This document shows, in pieces, positions 8,405 to 16,529 of a stretch of 64,000 nucleotides of DNA. Each line of letters begins with the position of its first letter. Position 1 is the first letter of the stretch. The DNA comes from Massilia sp. Root133 (GTDB taxonomy: Bacteria; Pseudomonadota; Gammaproteobacteria; Burkholderiales; Burkholderiaceae_D), in contig NZ_LMEW01000003.1 in NCBI RefSeq assembly GCF_001426525.1, forward strand, positions 151,668-215,667, written 5' to 3'. Position numbers and translations under genes: made by a program. The notes beneath the pieces were generated by a model. The model saw only the letters and a program-made list of their open reading frames with translations. It was not told the origin of the DNA and made no database searches.

Positions 8405-11200
8405 ATGAAACGCCTCCTGTCCTGCTTGTTTCTGTCCCGATTTTCCCTGCTCCTCCTCCTCGCAGGGCCGGCGGCAGCGGCCGAGGTGCCTGAGGTCCGC
8501 TACGACAAGACGACGCTCCCCAACGGCCTGGAAGTGATCCTCGTCGAGGACCACCGCCTGCCCATCGTGGCCGTCAACATCTGGTACCACGTCGGCCCCG
8601 CCAACGAGGCGCCAGGGCTCACGGGCTTCGCCCACCTGTTCGAGCACATGATGTTCGCCGGGACGCGGCACCTGCCGCGCGGCCTCGCCGACCGCCTGCT
8701 GGAAGGCGCCGGCGCCACCGACAGCAACGGCAGCACCGACTACGACCGCACCAATTACTACGACACGGTGCCGGCTAACCAGCTCGAACTCGCGCTGTGG
8801 GTCCACGCCGACCGCATGGGCTACCTGCTCGACGTGCTGGACCAGGCGGCGCTGTCGAACCAGCAGGACGTCGTGCGCAACGAGAGGCGCCAGAGCGTCG
8901 AGAACCGCCCGTACGGCGTCGTCGAGGAAGCGCTGAACCACGCGCTGTTCCCGAAGACGCACCCGTATTACGCGGCCGTCATCGGCTCGCACGCCGACAT
9001 CCAGAACGCGAAGCTGGCCGACGTGCGCGACTTCTTCAAGCGCTACTATGGCCCGAACAACGCCAGCATCGTCATCGCCGGCGACATCGACAAGGTCAAG
9101 ACGCGCGCCCTCGTCGCGAAATACTTCGGCAGCTTCAAAAAGAGCCCGCCGGTCGTGCATCCGAAGGTGGCCACGCCCGCCATCACGCGCGAGCGCCGCA
9201 TCACGGTACCGGACCGCGTGGAGCTCCCGCGCCTGTACATGGCGTGGCTCACGCCGCCGGCCTTCCAGCCGGGCGACGCCGAGCTGGCGGTGACGGCGCA
9301 GATCCTCGCCGGCGGCAAGTCCAGTCGTCTGTATAAAACCCTCGTGTACGAGCGCCAGATCGCGCAGGAAGCGGCGGCCGCGCAGAATTCGAACGCGCTC
9401 ACCTCGACCTTCATCGTCGACGCGACCGCACGCCCGGGCCACGAACCGTCCGAGCTGGAGACGGCGATCGATGCGGAACTCAAGGCGCTGCGCGACGCGG
9501 GACCGTCCGAACAGGAAGTCGAACGCGCGCGCAACACGATCGAGACGGCGATGCTGACGTCGATCGAAAAGCTGGGCGGCACCGGCCTCGCGAACCAGAT
9601 CAACCAGTACAACCAGTACACGGGCGACCCGGGCTACCTGCCGAAGGACATCGAGCGCCTGCGCCGCGTCACCGCCGCCGACGTGCGCCGCGTGGCGCAG
9701 GCCTACCTGCAGCCGAACGCGCGCGTGATCGTCGCCGGCGTACCGGGCAAGCCGGACCTCGGTCCAGACGTGCCGGCGCCGCCCCAAGTCTCGAAGGCCG
9801 GCAGGACCGACCGCGCCGCCGGCATCAACCACGACGAAGCGTGGCGCCGCACGCCGCCGAAGCCGGGCCCGGTGCCGCGCTTCACGCTGCCGCAAGGCGA
9901 CGCGTTCAAGCTGCCGAACGGGCTGACCGTCATCGTCCACCCGAACCCCGCGCTGCCGCTCGTGGCGGCGGAACTGGTCGTGAAAAGCGGCTCCGACGCC
10001 AATCCATCCGACCAGCCGGGCCTCGCCGGCTTCACGGCGCAGATGCTGGACGAAGGCACGGCCATCCGCAGCGCGCCGCGCATCGCCGACGAGATCGCGC
10101 AGCTCGGCGCCTTCCTCGGCAGCGGGAGTACGGCGGACGCGTCGACCGTGTCGCTGCTGGCGCTGCGCTCCACGTTCCCGCAGGCGCTGGACGTGCTGGC
10201 CGACGTCGTGCTGCATCCGGCCTTCCCGACCGCCGAAGTCGAACGGCAGCGCGCCTCCCGCATTGGCGAACTGACGCAGCAGCGCGACGATCCCGCCCTC
10301 GTCGCCGCCGTCGCCGCGGCCGGTGCCCTGTACGGCCCGGATCATCCATACGGCTACGGCCAGCTGGGCACGGAACAGGCGATCCGCGCGACGACGCGCG
10401 AAGACCTCGTGCGCTTCTGGCGCCGCCACTACCTGCCGGGCAATGCGGCCCTCGTCGTCTCCGGCGACATCACGGCGGACGAGCTGCGCACGCTGGCGGC
10501 GGCCCGCTTCGGCGGCTGGGAACGCGCCGATGCGGCCGTGACGTCGGTCGGCGATCCATCCGGCACCCGGGCGCGCCTCGTCGTCGTCGACAAGCCGGGC
10601 ACGCCGCAGACGGCGCTGCGCGTGACGACCATCGCGGCCGCGCGCAGGACGCCGGACTATCCGGCCATGCAGGTGATGAACGCGGCGCTGGGCGGCCTGT
10701 TCTCGAGCCGCATCAACCTCAACCTGCGCGAAGAAAAGGGCTACAGCTATGGCGTGTTCTCGGCATTCCGCTACGACCGCACGCCGGGCCCATTCACCAT
10801 CGCGGGCAGCGTGCGCACGGACGTCACGGGGCCTGCCGTCGCCGAGATCTTCAGGGAAGTGAACGGCATGCGCGACAAGCCGCTGCCGGGCCCCGAACTC
10901 GGGGGCGCGCGCGACTCGCAGGTGTATTCGCTGCCGGGACAGTTCGAAACGAACAGCGGCATCGGGGCGAGCCTGGCCGAGACCTTTGTGTTCGACCTGC
11001 CGGCGGATTACTGGCGCACCCTGCCCGACCGCTATCGCGCCGTGACGGCGGCGCAGGTGCAGGCGGCGGCGCAGAAATACTTGAAACCCGAGCAGTTGAA
11101 AGTCATCGCCGTCGGGGATCGGGCGGCGATTTTGCCGCAGTTGCAGAAGCTCGGGCTGGGGCAGCCCGAAACGCGCGATACGGACGGCCAGCTTCCGTAA
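8405..11200 (+). CDS. Two-domain M16 zinc peptidase, exported
   Basis: 931 residues with a signal peptide ending near AGPAAAAEV. The N-terminal M16 domain has the inverted zinc motif HxxEH at residues 77-81 (HLFEHMMFAGT) and a downstream acidic region (VRNERRQSVENRPYG) expected to supply the remaining Glu. The second M16 half (from about residue 490) lacks HxxEH, reading GLAGFTAQMLDEGT instead, but keeps the REEKGYSYG substrate-binding segment. This active/inactive pairing in one chain is the usual pitrilysin-like architecture of bacterial M16 enzymes that degrade peptides in the periplasm. It begins 14 bases after the phosphoesterase gene and may share its transcript. Confidence 0.93.
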   Translation: MKRLLSCLFLSRFSLLLLLAGPAAAAEVPEVRYDKTTLPNGLEVILVEDHRLPIVAVNIWYHVGPANEAPGLTGFAHLFEHMMFAGTRHLPRGLADRLLEGAGATDSNGSTDYDRTNYYDTVPANQLELALWVHADRMGYLLDVLDQAALSNQQDVVRNERRQSVENRPYGVVEEALNHALFPKTHPYYAAVIGSHADIQNAKLADVRDFFKRYYGPNNASIVIAGDIDKVKTRALVAKYFGSFKKSPPVVHPKVATPAITRERRITVPDRVELPRLYMAWLTPPAFQPGDAELAVTAQILAGGKSSRLYKTLVYERQIAQEAAAAQNSNALTSTFIVDATARPGHEPSELETAIDAELKALRDAGPSEQEVERARNTIETAMLTSIEKLGGTGLANQINQYNQYTGDPGYLPKDIERLRRVTAADVRRVAQAYLQPNARVIVAGVPGKPDLGPDVPAPPQVSKAGRTDRAAGINHDEAWRRTPPKPGPVPRFTLPQGDAFKLPNGLTVIVHPNPALPLVAAELVVKSGSDANPSDQPGLAGFTAQMLDEGTAIRSAPRIADEIAQLGAFLGSGSTADASTVSLLALRSTFPQALDVLADVVLHPAFPTAEVERQRASRIGELTQQRDDPALVAAVAAAGALYGPDHPYGYGQLGTEQAIRATTREDLVRFWRRHYLPGNAALVVSGDITADELRTLAAARFGGWERADAAVTSVGDPSGTRARLVVVDKPGTPQTALRVTTIAAARRTPDYPAMQVMNAALGGLFSSRINLNLREEKGYSYGVFSAFRYDRTPGPFTIAGSVRTDVTGPAVAEIFREVNGMRDKPLPGPELGGARDSQVYSLPGQFETNSGIGASLAETFVFDLPADYWRTLPDRYRAVTAAQVQAAAQKYLKPEQLKVIAVGDRAAILPQLQKLGLGQPETRDTDGQLP

Positions 11201-11257
11201 CGCATCGCTTCACCACGCTTGCATACGATATGGCTTGCGTCCGCCACGTCTATGCGA

Positions 11258-11287
11258 TTAACATGTGAACAGTTCTTCAAACGTTAA
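11258..11287. promoter_or_regulatory. Predicted zinc-responsive ArsR/SmtB operator
   Basis: A symmetric element of the form TTAAC-N3-TGAA-N6-TTCA-N3-GTTAA ends two bases before the repressor's ATG. The core TGAACAGTTCTTCA closely resembles the TGAA-N6-TTCA core of SmtB-type zinc operators. There is no Shine-Dalgarno in front of the ATG, so bound repressor would cover the start region. Binding itself is inferred. Confidence 0.75.
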
Positions 11288-11289
11288 GC

Positions 11290-11607
11290 ATGAGCATCCC
11301 ACCCGACATCGACAACGCGGTCGACGAACTCGCCGACCTGTTCCACCTGCTGGGCGACCCCACGCGGTTGCGGATCGTGCTCGCCTGCCTGGCGCAGCCG
11401 ACGGCCGTGGGCGACATCGCCGGCGCGTTGAACCTGTCCAGTTCGCTGGTCAGCCACCACCTGCGCCTGTTGCGCGCGGCCCGCATCGTCAAGGCGGAGC
11501 GCCAGGGCAAGCAGGTGTTCTATGCGGCCGCCGATGCCCACATCAGCGGCCTGCTCTCCAATATGTTCGAACACATCGCCGAACCCACCACCGGACTGGA
11601 CGCATGA
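11290..11607 (+). CDS. ArsR/SmtB-family zinc-sensing repressor
   Basis: 105 residues with a winged helix (DLFHLLGDPTRLRIVLACL, then GDIAGALNLSSSLVSHHLRLLRAARIV). The last helix carries Asp82-x-His84-x10-His95-x2-Glu98, the alpha-5 zinc site (DxHx10Hx2[H/E]) of SmtB/CzrA sensors. The cysteine pair of the alpha-3 arsenic/cadmium site is not present. Metal binding should release it from the operator at 11258-11287 and switch on the CDF transporter, whose ATG overlaps this gene's stop codon (ATGA). Zinc is the most likely inducer; cobalt is possible. Confidence 0.92.
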   Translation: MSIPPDIDNAVDELADLFHLLGDPTRLRIVLACLAQPTAVGDIAGALNLSSSLVSHHLRLLRAARIVKAERQGKQVFYAAADAHISGLLSNMFEHIAEPTTGLDA

Positions 11608-12605
11608 GTCACCACCATTCCCACGGCCATGGACATGGCCATCATCATCACCCGACGCCGGGCGACAACGGTCGCGCGTTCGGCATCGCCATCGGCCTGA
11701 ACACCGCGTTCGTCGCCATCGAATTCATCTACGGCTTCATCGCCAACTCGACGGCGCTGATGGCCGATGCCGGCCACAACCTGTCCGACGTGCTGGGGCT
11801 GGGCCTCGCCTGGGGCGCCGCGCTGCTGACGAAGAGCGCGCCCACGCGCCGTTTCACGTACGGCATGCGCGGCACGACCATCCTGGCCGCCCTCGCCAAC
11901 GCCCTGCTGCTGATGGTGGCCTGCGGCGCCATCGCGTGGGAAGCCGTGCACCGCTTCGCCCATCCGGAACCGGTGGCCGGCACGACGGTGTCCATCGTCG
12001 CCTTCGTCGGCGTGCTGATCAACGGCTTCTCGGCCTGGCTGTTCGTGGCCGGCAGCAAGGACGACATCAACGTGCGCGGCGCCTACCAGCACATGGCGGC
12101 CGATGCCTTGCTGTCGCTGGGCGTCGTCATCTCCGGCGTCGTGATCATCTACACCGGCTGGTCGTGGCTCGACCCGGTCGTCAGCCTCGTGCTCGTCGTC
12201 GTGATCGTCGTGGGCACGTGGTCGCTGCTCAGGGAGTCGATCCAGATGGTGCTGGCGGGCGTACCGGCCAGCGTCGACGCGACCGGCGTCACGGCCTACC
12301 TCGCCGCGCAACCGGGCGTGACCGAAGTGCACGACGTGCACATCTGGGCGATGAGCACGACGGAAACGGCCCTCACGGCCCACCTCGTGATGCCGGACGG
12401 CTATCCGGGCGACACAGCCATCGACAGCATCGTGGAACACCTGCGCGAATATTTTTCCATCCACCACTGCACGCTGCAGGTGGAACAAGGAACGACCAAG
12501 CACCGCACTTGCAGCCTGCACGATGGACTGGAGGCGCATGCGCACGATGACCACGACCACAACCACGACCACGACCATCCACACGGTCACTCGCACGCGC
12601 ATTAA
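11604..12605 (+). CDS. CDF zinc/cation efflux transporter (CzcD/ZitB type)
   Basis: 333 residues. The start MSHHHSHGHGHG overlaps the repressor's stop, which argues for translational coupling and rejects the upstream open frame. The protein has the six-helix cation diffusion facilitator core with the metal-site pairs ALMADAGHNLSD and AYQHMAADALLSLGV (HxxxD/DxxxD) and a cytoplasmic domain with VHDVHIWAMS. The N-terminal His/Gly tract and a C-terminal tail rich in His and Asp (HDDHDHNHDHDH) probably collect zinc. It should export zinc from cytoplasm to periplasm by proton exchange, under control of the adjacent repressor. Confidence 0.95.
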   Translation: MSHHHSHGHGHGHHHHPTPGDNGRAFGIAIGLNTAFVAIEFIYGFIANSTALMADAGHNLSDVLGLGLAWGAALLTKSAPTRRFTYGMRGTTILAALANALLLMVACGAIAWEAVHRFAHPEPVAGTTVSIVAFVGVLINGFSAWLFVAGSKDDINVRGAYQHMAADALLSLGVVISGVVIIYTGWSWLDPVVSLVLVVVIVVGTWSLLRESIQMVLAGVPASVDATGVTAYLAAQPGVTEVHDVHIWAMSTTETALTAHLVMPDGYPGDTAIDSIVEHLREYFSIHHCTLQVEQGTTKHRTCSLHDGLEAHAHDDHDHNHDHDHPHGHSHAH

Positions 12606-12629
12606 AAAAGGCCCGCATGCAAGCGGGCC
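12604..12629 (-). terminator. Rho-independent terminator of cysK
   Basis: The stem GGCCCGC / GCGGGCC has a six-base loop and, on the minus strand, is followed by a run of Ts. It lies 22 bases past the cysK stop and is in the gap between convergent genes, so it may also weakly end the CDF transcript. Confidence 0.8.
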
Positions 12630-12650
12630 TTGTCGTCGAGGGAAGCCTGA

Positions 12651-13583
12651 TCAGCCGGCCAGGTCCGCGTACAACGCCGTACTGAGATAGCGCTCGCCGA
12701 ACGACGGAATGATCGTCACGATCAGCTTGCCCGCATTTTCCGGCCGTTTGGCGACCTGGATCGCGGCCCACAGGGCAGCGCCGGACGAGATGCCGACCAG
12801 CAGCCCCTCCTCGCGCGCGGCCGCACGAGCCGTCTCGAAAGCATCCTCGTTCTTGACGGTGATGACTTCGTCGTAGGCTTTCGTGTTCAGCACGTCCGGA
12901 ATGAAGCCGGCGCCGATGCCCTGGATCGGGTGCGGGCCCTTCGTGCCCTTCGACAGGATCGGCGACGCTTCCGGTTCCACGGCGATGGCCTGGAACGACG
13001 GCTTCCTCGCCTTGATCACTTCGGCCACGCCCGTGATCGTGCCGCCCGTGCCGATGCCGGCCACGAGGATGTCGACCTTGCCGTCGGTATCGCGCCAGAT
13101 TTCCTCGGCCGTCGTGCGGCGGTGGACTTCCGGGTTGGCGGGGTTGTTGAACTGCTGCGGCATGAAGCAGTTCGGGTCGGCCGCGACGATTTCCTCGGCG
13201 CGGCGGATGGCGCCCAGCATGCCTTCCGGCCCCGGCGTGAGCACCAGTTCGGCGCCGTACGCGCGCAGCAGCATGCGCCGTTCGTTGCTCATCGTTTCCG
13301 GCATGACGAGGCGGCAGCGGTAGCCGCGCGCCGCGCACACCATTGCCAGCGCGATGCCCGTGTTGCCGCTGGTGGGCTCGACGATGATGGTGTTCGGGCC
13401 GATCTTGCCGGCCTGCTCGGCCGCTTCGATCATGGCCCAGCCGATCCGGTCCTTGACGCTGTGGGCCGGATTGTAGAACTCGAGCTTGGCGGTGAGGTCA
13501 GCGCCGGCGCCCTGCGCCAGGCGGCGGATCCGCACCAAGGGGGTATTGCCGATCAGTTCCGTCACGTCGTTCGCGATGCGCAT
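12651..13583 (-). CDS. cysK: Cysteine synthase A (O-acetylserine sulfhydrylase)
   Basis: 310 residues of the PLP fold-type II family. Lys44 in [11 protein letters not shown] is the Schiff-base lysine; [13 protein letters not shown] is the substrate-binding loop; [11 protein letters not shown] binds the cofactor phosphate. It makes L-cysteine from O-acetylserine and sulfide in the cytoplasm. The start [17 protein letters not shown] is standard for the family. It reads away from a 106-bp repeat in its upstream region, and a terminator lies just past its stop. CysK and CysM are hard to separate by eye; the length and N-terminus favour CysK. Confidence 0.94.
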   Translation of the reverse strand: MRIANDVTELIGNTPLVRIRRLAQGAGADLTAKLEFYNPAHSVKDRIGWAMIEAAEQAGKIGPNTIIVEPTSGNTGIALAMVCAARGYRCRLVMPETMSNERRMLLRAYGAELVLTPGPEGMLGAIRRAEEIVAADPNCFMPQQFNNPANPEVHRRTTAEEIWRDTDGKVDILVAGIGTGGTITGVAEVIKARKPSFQAIAVEPEASPILSKGTKGPHPIQGIGAGFIPDVLNTKAYDEVITVKNEDAFETARAAAREEGLLVGISSGAALWAAIQVAKRPENAGKLIVTIIPSFGERYLSTALYADLAG

Positions 13584-13622
13584 GCAGTCCTCCTGGTTGA
13601 TGAGTTTTGACTTAAGAAAACA

Positions 13623-13728
13623 TCGAAAAACCTACTGCGCGTTGCACTGTCGGTCTTCGATGCTCGCTGTACTAGCGTACAGCTGCGCTTCTCAACCGAC
13701 ATTGCTGCCGCTCGTGACGGTTTTTCGA
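13623..13728. repeat. Folded intergenic repeat, copy A
   Basis: 106 bases bounded by the inverted ends TCGAAAAACC and GGTTTTTCGA, with an inner perfect stem GCTGTAC/GTACAGC and an intermediate stem TGTCGGT/ACCGACA. A close copy in the same orientation is at 54662-54768. It sits upstream of cysK and immediately after the FKBP gene's end. It encodes no protein and carries no transposase. Confidence 0.88.
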
Positions 13729-13735
13729 GGTTCCC

Positions 13736-14278
13736 TTATTTGACCTTCAGGAGTTCCACGTCGAAGATCAGGTCGGAATCCGGCGGAATCGAACCGCCGC
13801 CGGCGCCGCGCTTGCCGTACGCGAGTTCGCTCGGGATGATCAGCGTGCGCTTGCCGCCCACCTTCATGCCCTGCACGCCCTGCTCCCAGCCCTTGATGAC
13901 CTGGCGCGCACCGAGCTGGAACTCGAGCGGTTCGCGGCCCGCGTCCAGCGACGAGTCGAATTTGCGGCCGCGTTGCTTGGCGGCCAGCGGCTTGTAGAAC
14001 CAGCCCGTGTAGTTGACGACGACCGTGCTGCCGACGCTGGCTTCGGCACCCTTGCCGATCACGTGGTCGATGACCTGCACCTTCGGCCCTTGCTGTTCCT
14101 GGCCAGCGGGCGTCGGGTCGACGGGATTGTTCGGGTTACCGGGATGGGCCGCGTTGGCGGTGGCCTGGGCCGGGTCCTTGGGACCTTGCAGGCCGTCGCC
14201 GGCCTGCTGGGATGCGTCCTGCGCGTTGGCGGCGACGGCCGCCAGCAGCAGGCTGGCTACGGCAATACGACGGATCAT
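13736..14278 (-). CDS. FKBP-type peptidyl-prolyl isomerase, exported
   Basis: 180 residues from the ATG at 14278, which has AAAGAGG a few bases upstream; an in-frame GTG five codons earlier lacks a ribosome site. The N-terminus (MIRRIAVASLLLAAVAANAQ) is a signal peptide, followed by a low-complexity linker rich in Pro, Asn and Gln. The C-terminal half is one FKBP domain: VNYTGWFYKP, GRKFDSSLDAGREPLEFQLG, VIKGWEQGVQGMKVGGKR and PSELAYGKRGAGG. It should catalyse proline cis/trans isomerisation in the periplasm. Its stop lies 8 bases from the folded repeat, downstream of which cysK begins. Confidence 0.93.
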   Translation of the reverse strand: MIRRIAVASLLLAAVAANAQDASQQAGDGLQGPKDPAQATANAAHPGNPNNPVDPTPAGQEQQGPKVQVIDHVIGKGAEASVGSTVVVNYTGWFYKPLAAKQRGRKFDSSLDAGREPLEFQLGARQVIKGWEQGVQGMKVGGKRTLIIPSELAYGKRGAGGGSIPPDSDLIFDVELLKVK

Positions 14279-14313
14279 GGAGCCTCTTTTCACGAATCAG
14301 TAAAAAACTGATC

Positions 14314-15195
14314 CTATGATAACAAGGCCTCTTCCACTTGGACAGCGTCGACGGATTCGGTTACATGTACCGGCACGGCATTCGCCTCCTCCGCCATCTT
14401 GCGCAGCATGTGGCCGGCCGCGACCATGCCGAACGTCGCGGTGACGACCATGCTCGAGCCGAAGCCGGCGCAGTTCAGGCCCGTGATGCTGTTCGCGTCG
14501 ACTTCGCAGGCGTCGCCGGACTGCGGGTAGCGCAGCGGTTCCATCGAGAACACGGCGTCGATGTGGTACTTGTTCTTTTCGCCGCGCGCGAAGCCGTAGC
14601 GGGCACGCAGGATCTTGCGCACTTTTTTCAGCAGCGGCTCCTGCTCGGTACGGGCGAGGTCGCGCACTTCGATCCTGGTCGGATCCAGCTGGCCGCCGGC
14701 GCCGCCGATGACGATCAGCGGGATCGCATGCTGGCTGCAGTAGGCGATCAGCGCGGCCTTGGCCTGGACGCTGTCGATCGCGTCGACGACGTAGTCGAAT
14801 CGGGCCGCGCCGGGCTTGTTCGTCCCGATCATCTGCGGGATGTTGTCCGGATCGATGAAGTCTTCGACGAGCTCGACTTCGCAGTACGGATTGATGAGCG
14901 CAATGCGCTGTTTCAGCGCCTCGATCTTGGGCATGCCGACCGTGGTCGACAGGGCCTGGATCTGCCGGTTGATGTTGGATTCGGCCACGTTGTCGAGGTC
15001 GATGAGCGTGAGCCGGCCGACGGCGCTGCGGGCCAGCGCCTCGACGATCCAGGAGCCGACGCCGCCGACGCCGACCACGCAAACGTGCGCCGCACGGAAC
15101 CGTTCCAGTGCACGCTCGCCGTAGAGGCGGGCAATGCCGCCGAAGCGCCGCTCGAAGTCGACGTCATCGAAGAGGGAGGTGGAAATCGTAGTCAT
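14314..15195 (-). CDS. tcdA: tRNA threonylcarbamoyladenosine dehydratase TcdA
   Basis: 293 residues of the E1/ThiF-like superfamily. VCVVGVGGVGSWIVEALARS is the nucleotide-binding loop, followed by LTLIDLDNVAESNINRQIQA and DYVVDAIDSVQAKAAL. The N-terminal FERRFGGIARLYGERA and the C-terminal GTNKPGA and NCAGFGSSMVVTATFG segments fit TcdA/CsdL, which cyclises t6A37 of tRNAs to ct6A using ATP. A Sua5-type enzyme that makes the t6A precursor is at about 24.7 kb. The gap of 35 bases after the preceding FKBP gene's start shows no hairpin. Confidence 0.93.
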   Translation of the reverse strand: MTTISTSLFDDVDFERRFGGIARLYGERALERFRAAHVCVVGVGGVGSWIVEALARSAVGRLTLIDLDNVAESNINRQIQALSTTVGMPKIEALKQRIALINPYCEVELVEDFIDPDNIPQMIGTNKPGAARFDYVVDAIDSVQAKAALIAYCSQHAIPLIVIGGAGGQLDPTRIEVRDLARTEQEPLLKKVRKILRARYGFARGEKNKYHIDAVFSMEPLRYPQSGDACEVDANSITGLNCAGFGSSMVVTATFGMVAAGHMLRKMAEEANAVPVHVTESVDAVQVEEALLS

Positions 15196-15294
15196 GATCC
15201 CTTCATTTTACCGGACGGAATGGCGCTCATTGCTCTAAAATAACTTTCAGTCAATCAAAAAATTTCCGCATTCTGCACGTCCACAACAGCGATC

Positions 15295-16491
15295 ATGAAC
15301 AACCTTCTAGCCGACCCCGCTCCCGATTTCGACCAACCCGTCGCCGTCCTCAAACATTGCCACGGCCGCATCCGCAAACAGCTTGCGACCATCGAAAAAC
15401 TGCTCGCCCACCTGCCCGAACACGGCGCCGACGAGCAGGCACGCCAGGCGGCAACGGCCGTACTGAAATACTTCGACAAGGCCGCCCACCTGCACCACGA
15501 AGACGAAGAGCAGGACCTGCTGCCGATGCTGCTCGCCGTCGCCAAGGGCGAGGATGCGGCCACGCTGCAGGCGCTCGTGCCCGTGATCCTGCAGGAACAC
15601 AAGGACATGGATGCGATGTGGCAAGACCTGCACGAGCAACTGACGGGCATCGCGGACGGCAGCGGCACGCAGCTGTCGGCGTCGATCGTGCGGCGCTTCG
15701 TGCAGGGCTATCACGGCCATATGGAACGCGAAGAAGGCATCGTCGCGCCGATGGCGCTGCGCCTCTTTGGTCCGGATCAGATGGCGCGCCTGGGCGGCGC
15801 GATGCGCCAGCGCCGCGGCCTCGAACAGGCGGTGGCCCCGGCACCTTCCATCGGCGAAAAAGTCGCCGACCTGCGCAAGGATTACGGCCAGGCCCGCCTG
15901 GACGAAAGCGACGTCGCCGACGACCCGATGGACCAGTTCACGCGCTGGTTCGAGGAAGCGCTGAAGGCCGAAGTGAACGAACCGAACGCGATGAGCGTGG
16001 CCACCGTGGGCGAGGACGGGCGGCCGACGTCGCGCATTGTTCTCGTCAAGCAATTCGATGCGCGCGGCTTCACCTGGTACACGAATTACGACAGCCAGAA
16101 AGGCAAGCAGTTGGCAAGCAAGCCTTTTGCAGCTCTGCTATTCTTCTGGAGTGAACTTGAACGGCAGGTGCGGATCGAAGGCAGGGTTGAGCGCACGAGT
16201 GCCGAGGAAAGCGATAAGTATTTCAACAGCCGACCATTGAAAAGCCGGCTGTCGGCGATCGCGTCCGAACAAAGCGAGCCGATCGCAAACCGTGCCGCCC
16301 TCGAAGAACACTACGAGGAAGTGGCGCGTCAATATGGCGAAGCACCGCCACGGCCACAACACTGGGGCGGTTTTCGCCTGGTGCCGGAACGGATCGAGTT
16401 CTGGCAGGGGCGGCGTTCACGCTTCCACGACCGCATCGTCTATATGCGGCAGGAAGATGGCAGCTGGACGCGGCAACGTTTGCAACCCTGA
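15295..16491 (+). CDS. pdxH: Hemerythrin-like domain fused to pyridoxamine 5'-phosphate oxidase
   Basis: 398 residues in one uninterrupted frame. Residues 15-175 form a hemerythrin HHE bundle with plausible di-iron ligands ([34 protein letters not shown]). After a short linker (LEQAVAPAP) a complete PdxH follows from about residue 185: [72 protein letters not shown], and the C-terminal [17 protein letters not shown] and RLHD-like SRFHDRIVY. PdxH is normally about 213 residues and stands alone. It oxidises pyridoxamine or pyridoxine phosphate to PLP with FMN and oxygen. The N-terminal domain may bind oxygen or iron. No strong ribosome site was found for a separate PdxH start. Confidence 0.9.
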   Translation: MNNLLADPAPDFDQPVAVLKHCHGRIRKQLATIEKLLAHLPEHGADEQARQAATAVLKYFDKAAHLHHEDEEQDLLPMLLAVAKGEDAATLQALVPVILQEHKDMDAMWQDLHEQLTGIADGSGTQLSASIVRRFVQGYHGHMEREEGIVAPMALRLFGPDQMARLGGAMRQRRGLEQAVAPAPSIGEKVADLRKDYGQARLDESDVADDPMDQFTRWFEEALKAEVNEPNAMSVATVGEDGRPTSRIVLVKQFDARGFTWYTNYDSQKGKQLASKPFAALLFFWSELERQVRIEGRVERTSAEESDKYFNSRPLKSRLSAIASEQSEPIANRAALEEHYEEVARQYGEAPPRPQHWGGFRLVPERIEFWQGRRSRFHDRIVYMRQEDGSWTRQRLQP

Positions 16492-16529
16492 CCCGGTGCA
16501 TCCGGTTCAGGATCAGCCGGAGAAGACGC

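Noticed and set aside
8387..10429. Long minus-strand frame (680 codons) opposite the M16 peptidase
   Set aside because: Composition is Arg/Val/His-rich with no family motifs; it is a GC-bias shadow of the strongly supported peptidase on the other strand.
15832..15840. GTG near the junction of the hemerythrin and PdxH parts as a separate pdxH start
   Set aside because: No Shine-Dalgarno precedes it and the frame is continuous, although internal initiation cannot be excluded by sight.
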